From assembly GCA_037954235.1 (NCBI GenBank), contig JBBMOA010000015.1:5567001-5631000 (forward strand): a DNA stretch of 64,000 nt, given 5' to 3'. Under the pieces are notes generated by a model. The model had not been told where the DNA came from and ran no database searches. It saw only the letters and a program-made list of their open reading frames with translations. The position numbers and the translations under genes were made by a program. This stretch comes from Aulostomus chinensis (lineage: Eukaryota; Chordata; Actinopteri; Syngnathiformes; Aulostomidae). Below are positions 1 to 11,600 of this stretch, one piece after another. Position 1 is the stretch's first letter, and each line of letters begins with the position of its first letter.

Positions 1-599
1 TTTTTGGCTGAATTGAATACATTGTTGCATATATTTACTAGATACAAACTATTCTAGGAACTAGATTCAAATATATATATATATATATATTTAATGAAGA
101 ATGAATGAATGAATAATTTCATTATATAACTGTGTAACTACTCTTGGTGCTGAGAAGAAAGAAGACAAGGGTTGTTTTGTGGTGTGTGTGCTGTTGATGC
201 CATGTTGGTAAGGGATGGCCACATGCTTGGTATCAAAGCTAAAGCTACATGTCCCACATGAAAAGATGTCCGCGACTCTGCAACAACAAAACCGGGTACA
301 GCTGCTGGTTATGTTTCCTAAGCTGCCGTCGGGCAGTTGCTGCTTGAGCGAGGGTTTAGTGAACATCATTACCTGACCGCATTATTGTGTGTTTATCTGG
401 GAGAAAAAAGAAAATCAACTGAGATTCTACGTTTCTGAACTTAGATGTCAGTAAGAGTCTAGTATCGTGTCTGCGCCTCTCATTTAGGCCATGTTCTTCC
501 TGACATAGTCCTCTGAAGTTCTGCTCTAGTGTGAATTAACCCTCCCGCGACTGACAGAAATGTTAAACATCCGTCTATATGAACCTGTGTCCTCACCAG
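1..599 (+). other. larp1: larp1 intron (partial), upstream of first visible exon
   Basis: No coding exon is recognisable here. It contains an (AT)n run at 70-90. The segment ends in an acceptor CAG at 597-599 directly before the first visible larp1 exon. The N-terminal larp1 exons expected from the human protein are not found and must lie before the window. Confidence 0.7.
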
Positions 600-2671
600 G
601 CCCACAAGAGGACAACAGCTAAGAAGGAGTCAAAGGAGAAGAGGGAGAGCAACGAGGAGAGCAAGGAGAACCTGAAGACCAAGTCCGACGACTCTGGAGA
701 GGAGAAGAACGGTGACGACGACTCCCAGAAGAACGGACAGAAGAAAAAAGGTCAGCATGGATCTTAGATTTATGATCTTGGCTTGCAAAAAAGCCGTCAT
801 GTGTTAAAAATGGGAACATGCTAATAGTAGCATTCAAATATGCTTGCATGATTTATGATAAACCTCATTGGGTCTTTATTAGCTCCAACATCAGCTCTCT
901 ATGTGCTCTGAGGAGATTCTGAAGCAGGATACTTAGTTGACTCACATTGATTTCTACACTTAAATGTACAAAAAAACCCAACTTCTGCTTTACATTCCTC
1001 CTCTTAGTCTCTCTTAAAACCTGGTAGCCATCTGCCTTGGCTGCTTTGCTTTAGGGAGATTTATTACAGAGAAGTATTATAATTACTATTCATACCCAAT
1101 AATAACACATTTCCTGATTTTTAAAAAAAAAAAAAATTTCCAGCGCCAAAATAGCAATAAATGATCTAAAATACATTTAAGTGAGTATAGAAAAGTAATT
1201 TCTTGGACTGAACTGAATAACTATTTAAACAAACAATGCTGTGTGATTGTAGCATGTAACTGCACAGATCATTAGCTGTTGATGTCCAGAACCATGACTT
1301 TCATTGTGCTAGCTTTCGGAACGTCCACAGTAACCGAGCATGAACATCCTGATCTTGTGACCCCATCCGATGTCAGAAGGCCAGTCTCTCACTGTGCTGC
1401 TCTGTTCATCAGATTATGTCAAACACTTGAGAATTGAGATAGGTTCTCTCTAAATGTGCCTGTAATGTCGGTGTAGGATAAGCACGTGGACCCTGCTGTA
1501 ATAATCAAGTCATGTGAGCAGATGTGTTCTAGTGGAAGGTATTTGTCATTGCAGGCAAGCTTCTGTTTAAATTTGAGCCTCTGACAAATGACTACAGAGG
1601 CTTGTGATGACTGGGGTCACTCCTGGCAGCAGTAAAAACCTGCACCAGCCAGCCCAGCCATGTTTTCTGACCGCCACCACGTGTTAATCGTCTGTGAAAG
1701 AGGGAGTGGTTGGCTGCTGGGGAACTTCCTGCCTCTCTGCTACCTCTCTCCCTCCACATCCTTTCAACCCTCCCGTTCTTTCGCCTTCCTTTACTCTCCG
1801 GTTAGTCGATAAACCCAGAGCCACGTTGCTCAAAAGTGGCTGTCATTTCCTCCAAGTGCAAGCAGTGAATGTCACACACTCACCCACGCAGATGATGTTG
1901 ACAGCAGATCGTTGATGCAGCCTGCTGGCAGGTGGAGGTACTGCAGGAGTGGGGGTTAGTGATAAACTACATCCCCAAAACAAAGAGTCTACATGGCTGT
2001 TTAAAAACCAAATATACACTATAATTGCGGTACATTTCGAAGCAGCATTAAAATTGGGCTTCGTGTTTAGATTCCATGAGGAATTAAAAGCTGGATTTGT
2101 GGTTAAACTAATAAATATATGGTTATCTTTGCTAACCAGAGTGCCTGTGTGCTGTTGTAAACAGGGAACAAGCAGAAGTGGGTTCCTCTCATGATTGAAG
2201 TGAAGTCTGAGGGTCCCAGGGAGCGCTCAGCCTCCAGGAACAACAGCAGACAAAATGAAAACCCCCGTCTTCCTTCCAACGCCAGGAACGACCTCAGAGG
2301 TGAGTCGCTGACATCATCACGCATCATTAACACCACTGTGAGTCAGCGTGCGTTCAGGGTCAAACGTAGTCGCCACGACATTTAAAGTGATGTTTGTGTG
2401 AAGGCCTTCATGATTCAGCAGGAATCTCCCTTCCACTGCCTCGAAGTATCAAGGCTGCATCAAATATGATGTTCCATGGTTTGTACCTAAGGGAATGCTC
2501 TCGTTGGTCTCCCTGCAGACTGGCACAGTCAAAAGTACGAGCGCGAGTGGCGTGACGACCACGACGAAGTGTCCAGCGTGAAGAGTGAGGGGGCACCGTT
2601 CCGTGGAGGCTTCAGAGGTCGTGGGCGTGGTAGAGGAAGAGGTCGGGGACGAGGCCGAGGCAGCGGGAGAG
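600..2671 (+). CDS. larp1: larp1 exons coding the N-terminal charged and RG-rich region (3 exons)
   Basis: Exons 600-750 (phase 0 in, 1 out), 2165-2299 (1/1) and 2519-2671 (1/1). The first encodes a Lys/Glu/Ser/Asp-rich segment with the conserved TKSDxSGEEKNG motif and ends in KKKG. The second continues with NKQKWVPL, a LARP1 hallmark. The third carries SSVKSEG followed by a run of about nine Arg-Gly units (RGRGRG...), a typical nucleic-acid-binding RG box. The intron after 2671 is 4.1 kb and carries both a Tc1 insertion and a snoRNA. Confidence 0.93.
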
Positions 2672-5600
2672 GTATTTTGATTTTTACGTGTAAATTGATG
2701 CGCTTAAACGCTTTCCCACCAATTTTCTGTCCTTGTTTTTCTTTAAATTGAATGGTGTTGGTGTCTTTCTTGTGTGATCATCTTAATTTTATTTCCCAAA
2801 ACAACACTGGCACACAAAGGCTCAGGCTAGACTTCACCACAAGGAACTTGGTGACCGCAACAACAACAACAATAACTGTACTAGAATGTGTCTTTGAGCT
2901 GTGCTTATATGTACAGTGGGGCAAAAAAGTATTTGGCAGCCACCGATTCTGCAAGTTGTCCCACTTAAAAAGATGAGAGGTCTGTAACATTCATCATGGG
3001 TACACTTCAACTGAGTCAACAGAGACAGAATGTAAAAAAAAAAATCCAGGAAATGACATTTTTATGATTGTCAAAGAATTTATTTGTATAATGGTGTTGA
3101 AAATAAGTTTTTAGGATCTACAAACAAGCAAGAATTCTGGCCCTCACAGACCTGTTACTACTTCATTAAGAAGCTCTTCTCTCCTCCACTCGTTACCTGT
3201 TTTAATGGCACCTGTTTGAACTTGCAATCTGTATAAAAGACACCTGTCCACACCCTGAACAGTCAGACTGACACCTCTCCACCATGGCCAAGACCAAAGA
3301 GCTGTCCAAGGACACCAGGGACAAGATTGTACACCTGCACAAGACTGGGAAGAGCCAATCTACAATAGACAAGCAGCTTGGTGAGAAGAGATCAACTGTT
3401 GGAGCAACTATTAGTGAAAGGAATAAATACAATGTCACTGACAATCTCCCTCCACCTGGGGCTCCATGCAAGATCTCACCTCGTGGGGTACAAATGATCT
3501 TGAGAACAGAGAGGAAACAGCCCAGAACTACACGGGGGGAACTGATCAATGACCTGAAGAGAGCTGGGACCACAGTAACAAAGGTTACCATCAGTAACAC
3601 ACTACGTCGTCATGGACTAAAGTCCTGCAGTGCTCAAAAGGTCCCCCTGCTTAAGCCAGCACGTGCTAAATTTGCCAGGGACCATCTGGATGATCCAGAG
3701 GAGGATTGGGAGAATGTCATGTGGTCAGATGAGATCAAAATGGAACTCTTTGGTATAAATGCCACTCGCTGTGTTTGGACGGGGAAGAATTCTGAGTTGC
3801 ATCCCAAGAACACCAAACCCACTGTGAAGCATGGGGGTGGAAACATTACACTTTGGGGCTGCTTTTCTGCCAAGGGACAGGACGATTGATGCGTATTAAG
3901 GAAAGGATGAATGGGGCCGTGTATCGTGAGAATTTGGGCAAACACCTCCTTCCATCAGTGAGAGCATTGAGGATGAAACATGGCTGGATCTTCCAGCATG
4001 ACAATGATCCCAAACACACCCGCCCGGGCAACGAAGGAGTGGCTGCGTAAAAGGCATTTCAAGGTTCTGGAGTGGCCTAGCCAGTCTCTGGACCTCAATC
4101 AATAGAGAATCTGTGGAAGGAGTTGAAAGTCTGTGTTGCCTAGCGACAACCCCAAAACATCCCAGCCCTTGAGAAGATCTGCACGGAAGAATGGGCCAAA
4201 CTACCAGCTACAGTGAGTGCAGAGCTGGTGGAGACCTACAGGAAACATTTGACCTCTGTCATTGCCAACCAGGGTTACATAACAAAGTATTGGTGCGGAA
4301 AAGAAGTCTTTGATCAAAGATTCACCCCATTACACAAATAAGTTCTTTTAAAATCATACAATGGGATTTCCTGGATTTTTGTTTTTTTGCATTCTGTCTC
4401 TCACTGCTGAAGTGTACCAATGATGAACATTACAGACCTCTCATCTTTTGAAGTGGGACAACTTGCAGGATCGGTGGCTGCAAAATACTTTTTTGCCGCA
4501 CTGTATATGTGCATTGAAATATACTATAAACAGGATAGACGCTCATATATCGTTGGATTCATGAACACTATCTTATAATACATATATTTGTAGAATGAAG
4601 TCGAATGCTGTTTGAATAACCACATCAGTTCTTTTGGAAATACCCTTACTCTCCATCCTCTTCAGAGCCAGAGGAGCCACAAGAAGAGGCATATCCTTCT
4701 CTGTGCTGGATTATGGAGCTGAGAACTACAAAGACCAGCTGAGCCAGAGTTAGCTTAGCACAATGAACAGTAGTGGGTGGGAACTGTTAGCAGTGTGCTC
4801 ACAGACCATTTCTCCAAAACAGTCTTCTCCTTCATTCATAACCAGGACTGTGCATATCGTTCTCTTGGAAAAAACAATTCGAAAGGAGGAGATCTTGTTG
4901 TTTTATAATCGGACACAGAAGGAACTGCTTTCCTCACTGTGACTCGAATACACAAAATAAAATGTTTGTTGATGACGACAGGGAGCGAATGCTGCTATTA
5001 ATCATGGCTGACTTGGTGAGGGAGAATGAGAATGATTCCCTCTGGACAAATATAGATCCAGAATCTGATCTGTTTGTGTATTAATTATCAAAAGTCAATC
5101 ACTTTTCATCCATTACTGTCATGGCTTTCTGAAAAAAGGGATTAAGCTCCGACCGCTCCCCTTAATTGTGCTATGCTAGCTAGCAGTCGGCCGGTCTCCG
5201 TAGGTCTCCCTAGTGCAGCACCGAGGCAAACGGAGGATGTATCTTGTAGTCTGGCTCTGGGGAAGATGGAAAACGAGAATTTCCCATTAAGTCGACATGT
5301 TCCTCAACACATTAAGACAAAGCGGCGTGTAGACAAGACAAGGCGTGTAACCTGCAGATGTGCTAAAGAAGTGATGAGCTCCTCATGTCTCTTCTCTGAC
5401 TCAAGATGGAGAGGACTTTTATAACTCTGATCTCGGCACTGAAGCAAAAAGCAAAATCAATGCAGAAAGCACTGGGAGCACTCGGTTCTAAACCAGTAGC
5501 GAAACACTGACTGCATTAGTGACACCTGACTCATTCTAACACTAGAAGGATACTCGCTTGTGGCCATTCACATCCGCCAAATGTTTTTCAATGTGTTAAG

Positions 5601-8600
5601 CTGATCTGCCTGAAAAATGTTACAGGAACCGTCCTTGGCCCGTGCACCACCCCTCCTCTGAGTTAGATGACAATTGGTCTTGTAAATTGTTTGTAACCCT
5701 GCTGACAGAAGCAAGACAGAAAAAAAAAAAAAGTGACATGTTTCACTGTGTAAAGAGGATCTGACCAAAATGTAACCGCTTCTTTAGTGGCCCATGGTAA
5801 TTGTCCAAGTAGTTTTCCTCATCCCGCTGAATGACAGACAAACAGACAGATAAGCCAACTGATGTGAATTAAAACATAACCTCCTCGCTGGCGGTAACCC
5901 AATCATTCAATCATTTGTCAGACGGATCCAACATTTTTGTCAGCGGAGCGGTTTGGTGAGCTGATTTCCCTCATGAAAGCTATCAAAAGATCTCCTCAGA
6001 GCAACTGCGAGCATATTTTAATGTCACTGCAGTGTTTTTCACGCTGTGATCTAAATACAAGAGAGCTATGCTGCAGGAACAACAGACCCTCTTAGGGTCT
6101 GCAAATTCATGTAGTAGTTTTGTTCTTGCTTTCGCTACAGTTTCATAACCTTACCGCTTAAAACACTGCGAGGAAGCCGCCATTTTGCTTGTATAAAACA
6201 CATTTGAAGTGGAGCAAACCGAGCAGGGTTTTCGCAGTGTGTTCAGTGTGTTTGCAGAGTGGATCGCAAAAACCAAAACCCGTCTGCTTCTTAGTACAGC
6301 ACAGAGAGGCTTTATTTAAATGAAATCCAGCATGTTTTACAAAACAGTGTCAGACCTGCAGCATCTCGTATCCTGTGTGGTTCCGTTTGTTTGGGCGATC
6401 TCCGCTGGCAAACTCTATTATTGGTGACCTTGATCTGGCCCCACTGAGGCTTTAGAAAAACGCAAATGTGCAATAACTGGAGTGTGTTGGAATGAGAAAA
6501 GGCCTTGGATCCTGCGAAAGAGGCAGTTTTCCATGAAGGCCTGTTGGTTTTGGCAGAATTCTCTCTCTCTCTCCCTCCTCTTGGTTCTTCCCTCTCATTT
6601 TGTGTGCTCCCCCTCGCTCTTTTTTACTGATTCCTTTCCACCACCCTTCTTGAACTTAACCTTTTCCTGCATCATGTTGGATTTACCAACATATCTCTCA
6701 CAAAATTAAAGCTGGAAGAGCTTCCCCAAGGGTGCCCATCTAATAAGCTTTCCCTGTCCTGTCCAGGCCACTACGAGTACCACTACGGCTTCAAGTCCTA
6801 CGACATGAAGGATGGACCCTATGGCCAAAAGTTCAGCAACTCTGTGACCTACTACTACGACAACATGAGCAGCAGCGACCTTTACTCCGTAGACCAGGAC
6901 CTCCTGAAGGACTACATCAAGAGGCAGATGTAAGTCAGCACTAAGACAAGGACGACACTCTGAACTGTGAGGCGGTTGTAGCGCGAGTGTTTGTAACCTT
7001 CAGACTTGCTGCAGAAGTGATGAGCTCTTCATGTCTCTTCTCTGACTAAACATCAATGGAGAGAAAGTTCACAACTCTGATCTGAGCACTGAAGCAAAAA
7101 GAGATTAAAATGTGGCAAATGGCCGCTGGCTTTGCTTCAGCTCACATACGGGGGATCGTAAGCTTTCTTCATACATACTGCATCTGATCAAATATTACAA
7201 TAAGGAAGAAAAAACGCATCTTTTTGAATCCATCGTTTAATTCCTTTTCTCAAGCTCTTCTGCATCAAAGTTCCCCTTTCTAATGTTTCAAATCATTTTA
7301 AACTGTCACTGATCGAATGATCTTCTTTGACTTTGTGCGGTAGCTATAAATGAACCTAACTCACACTTAGCAGCCACTTTCCTAAAACCTCACCTATAAA
7401 ACTCTCACCTTTGCATTACTTGAGATACTTGAATAAGAAAAAGTGTTGTTGTTTTTTTTCTTTCAATCTCTTTAATTTTTGTTTAAAATGATTTGGGAAA
7501 AGTCTTAAATACATTAAATTTAAGTGTCTTATTCCTGTACACTCTGGGGAAAATGTAGTTCCTTATATTGTGTATATTTCTGGACAGTCCCACAACAAAT
7601 GTGCGTGTGAAGGCTCAGCAGTTAAAAGTTGTCACATGACTTCAGCGAGGGTTGTTGTGACGGCGGGTTTTTGGCACCTAACTGCAGGACTCTTAAGTGT
7701 TTCCTCGTGTGCACCCGGTGCTCCCTTCACTTCAAATCTGTATTGAGTTACTCAGAAACTTTGAAATCCTGTCAAATACTCTGTTCTCTATTTGGAGTTC
7801 CTTGGAAGCAGTTTTGTCACACGAGACACAGTCGTGTCTGTTTCCAGCGTGTTCATCAAGTCTTCTCTCATGCAGTCATGCCTGGAAGGTTTTTGACAGG
7901 TTTTTTTTTTTATGTTATGTTTGATCAACCTGACTTACTGCGACTCATTTGTTGTAATTTCTGCTTTTGTTTCTTTCACTAACAGCTTAGTTCTTCCCAT
8001 GTATGACACAAGAAAACTTATGGTGCAGTGGTTTAGCAAACCCACGGTTTGGTTTTTATTGCGGTTTTTGGGGGACTGTTTCAGCTTCATCGTGGTTCAG
8101 TTTATACATCAGTGTGAAGACAAACGTCCCCAGCAAATGACGACAAAACATTAATCATAAGTAGCACGGGTGCACACGGATGCTGCTGGGCTCTGCTTTT
8201 AATTAAAGGCCGCTGTTGTGCTCATGCCGGTGCTCCTCACAACTTGTGAGGTAGAAAGTTATGGTTTACATGTGCAACTTCTACTGGTCAGTTGTGCGTT
8301 CCTTATTAGAACCTGCACTAATTACGCTTGAGTCAGGATGATGTTGACCGGATGTTTCCCTGTTCCTGCCCTTCCTAGCGAGTACTACTTCAGCCTGGAC
8401 AATCTGGAGCGCGACTTCTTCCTGCGAAGGAAGATGGACCAGGAAGGCTTCCTGCCCATCGGACTCATCGCCAGCTTCCACAGAGTGCAGGCGCTCACCA
8501 CTGACATCAACCTCATTCTGGAAGTAAGCTAACTGTTCACACACATGGCACATGACTAATTGGCAGCTTCGTTGGCTTTGGTTTCTGTATGCAACAATCA

Positions 8601-11600
8601 AGATGTAATTGGGGAGCCTTGAAAGGCGATGGGCAGATTTTCCCTGTGGCATCAGCTGGTAAGAAGCCTGCAGACATGCTGCAGAAGTGATGAGCTCTTC
8701 ATGTCTCTTCTCTGACTACAAATCAATGGAGAGGACTTTCACAACTCTGATCTCAGCATCGAAACAAACAGAAAAACCAGTAGAACTTGAAGAAGGTTTA
8801 TTAGCATCAGTCGTCTTCTGTAATCCTGATGCCAGGTGGGCAAACAGACTGCACCGTTGTAGAGCTCCATAAACGCTGCACTTTACATCCTTGTAGCTCT
8901 GGATTTCTGACATCTTGCTGGCTAACTGACCCATCGTCTCTCCCATCAGGCTTTGAAGGACAGTAAGGAAGTGGAAGTGATTGACATGAAGATCCGTCGG
9001 AAGGTGGAGCCAGAGAAGTGGCCGCTGCCGGGCTTGACCGTGCCGAACCACACTGACTTCTCCCAACTCATAAACTGTCCCGAGTTTGTTCCCAGACAGA
9101 TCATCGAGGAGTCCAGAGGTAAGCTTTCGGAACGACTAAACTCAGGATTACCAACAGGTTTTTCTCAAAAACTACCTGACTTGGACTGAATATGAATACA
9201 AATGATTCTAATGCTCTGGCAGATTTGGTTTATTAGGTCGTAGGGCCCAGTAGATCAGATAGACTCTCTTCTTCAGGCTGACTGGCCTGTGATGCCGCAT
9301 GTGTTTGTGGTTTGAAATCTCATAATTGGGGTAAAAAAAAGCTTAACAAAATACAACTGTTGTGACGCCGTTTGTGTCGTCTTCTGCAGGGTCTCCCAGG
9401 GCCACCACACCGGTTCAACACCTGACCAAGACTGAATCAGACACCTCCAACCTCAAGACGATGCCTAAGGGCCTCTCTGCAAGCCTCCCCGACCTGGACT
9501 CTGAGTCCTGGATTGAGGTCAAGAAGAGGCCGAGACCCTCCCCGGCCAGACCCAAAGTGAGTGCAGAGAAGGTGACGTTCAGTTTTTACCGTTGCTGAAC
9601 ATTTATGCAAGTTGGTTTTTGCCTCGTTGCTGTTGATCATCAATACTGTGGGCCCTCCTGACACCTCGAGACCCTTAAAACTTAAGATAAAAGCTAGAAC
9701 AGAACCAAATCGGTTCAGAATCATCCCCCTTTCATCAAAAGGTTGAAGGTAAAACTTCAACTCCAGTAACTACAATCAACTACAATTGGTCAAGTGGATT
9801 CATTGATAGACAACCACTTCAGTCCTACATTTTAACGTTACTTAATTACTAAATAACAAAATGAGCTGTGAGTAAAAAAAAAAAAAGAAAAAAAAAGCTT
9901 TCTGATTCGACCGAAGAAATCTATCGTCCAGCCAGAAGCACCGAAATTTCTGTTTTTCACATTTGTCCTTTTGATTTACTGCATTGTTTTTCTTCGGTGA
10001 ATTCAGTTTTCCCTTTTTCTCACATTCGTAACTCTTCATCCATCCATCCACCTCCTCCCATGTCCTCCTGTGTGGTCCATCTTTGACTGACGTAGGCCCC
10101 CTCATTGCAGCAGCAGCACCAGAGGGAGAAGGACGAGCTGGTTCGCTCACCGGTGCCCCTGTCTGGCTCCTCGCCCTCACCTACAACTCCTGCAAATAAG
10201 GTAAAAAAGAAAAGGTGGTGGAACTGTCTGGCGATTGTCAAAATAGACTAAAAGTAAATCTGTGTTCTTTCTTTGGATTCTTTGTCTTTTGTGGATTACT
10301 TAAGCAGTTAATCATTTGATCTATGAAATGGTGTTGAATTGCTCTAAAAAGATACTGAATTTCTAGTGGTTTTGGTAGGGAAACGCTGTCAATATAGAAG
10401 CTGGAACCCGAGAATAATTGGCTTTATGTATTTATTTTTTTGCATGAGATTTTTTTCTTGCAGTTTAGAGGTGCAGGTGTGTTTTTTTGTTTGTTTGTTT
10501 TTTGTTTGTTTGTTGTGTTTTTTGATACAGAGGTCAAATATGTCCAACACATGATCAGTTACCACATTCCAATAACTGTGATCAGGACGGAGGCGAGCAG
10601 GACGAACCGGAGGAACTCGATTTCATGTTCGACGAAGAGATGGAGCAGATGGACGGGCGACGCAACACCTTCACCGACTGGTCTGACGAGGACACGGACG
10701 GCGAGATCGACGACCACGACGTCAACAAGATCCTGATTGTGACACAGACGCCGCCTTACCTGAGGAAGCATCCGGGGGGCGACCGCACGGGGCACCACAC
10801 GTCACGGGCCAAGCTGACCAGCGAGCTGGCCAAGGTGATCAACGACGGGCTCTTCTACTATGAGCAGGACCTGTGGGATGACACGTACGAGCCAGAGTAC
10901 GCCACCATCAAGGTGAGGTCATTAGTCTCCAATGAAGGTGAGGCCGTTCACGCTCGTAAACCAGAAAGTTACGAATGATCGGAGTGTTCTCACCTCAAAC
11001 CTCAAAACTTCTCGTGGAACAATTGCTCATATATTTTCTCTTAAATCCTAATACTTTTACTTCAATACAGTCTGAGCTTTTAGTGTTAAGAGAATACTGC
11101 ACTGGACAGGAAGATTTTCAGTCCTGGTTTTGGACTTTCTGCCAAGCAGTTGTGATGTTATGATCCGCGTGAAGGATGGAAGGCACCAGCGTTTTTGTTT
11201 TTTTTTCCCTCATGATTTCTATCAACAGTTTCTAATCTCATGCATCAAAATTCATTCAATACAGGATGAGTGACGCTTTCTGCCACTTCCTGGTGCAGCG
11301 AGAAATAAAGGGTATTTAAGTTTCGTCCGATTCAGTTCAGTATGGTTTGAAGTAAGATCTGTTTAAAACATACTAGTGGGGGCGGGGTAGGGGGGCAGTT
11401 ATGTAGTCAGTGTGAAGTCACACGCCACCTTTGTGAGCCTGGTTGGCAGAAAAGTGTTCTGGCAAATAGAAAGTCCAAAACAAAGTGATAGAAAGCACAA
11501 ACGGGGTTTAATAGTTCACTGGTCTGTTCGTAGTGTTTCAGAAATTTTTTTGTTTTGTTTTTTACTTAAAAAAAAATCTTTTAATCACCAAAATACAACA

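Larger units (their letters stand above)
2912..4505 (+). mobile_element. Tc1-type DNA transposon, degenerate, inserted in a larp1 intron
   Basis: About 1.59 kb, the usual Tc1 size, bounded by TA dinucleotides at 2912-2913 and 4504-4505 that fit the TA target duplication. The ends are long inverted repeats starting CAGTGGGGCAAAAAAGTATT on the left and, reverse-complemented, CAGTGCGGCAAAAAAGTATT on the right. Inside lies one transposase gene, now broken. A TATA-like TATAAAA at 3232-3238 sits about 45 bp before the transposase ATG. It lies in the same orientation as larp1. Confidence 0.95.

Noticed and set aside
91..369. 92-codon open frame on the minus strand
   Set aside because: No resemblance to any family, lies in a larp1 intron, and no compatible splice partners.
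1602..1670. GTGATGA followed by CTGA, a possible extra C/D snoRNA
   Set aside because: No terminal stem, no D' box at suitable spacing, and no similarity to the three good copies.
6541..6716. Pyrimidine-rich open frame that looks like an exon
   Set aside because: It is the polypyrimidine-type intron sequence upstream of the larp1 acceptor at 6766; not coding in any LARP1.
7629..7982. 117-codon open frame on the plus strand
   Set aside because: Low-complexity Cys/Phe-rich translation within a larp1 intron; no domain recognised.
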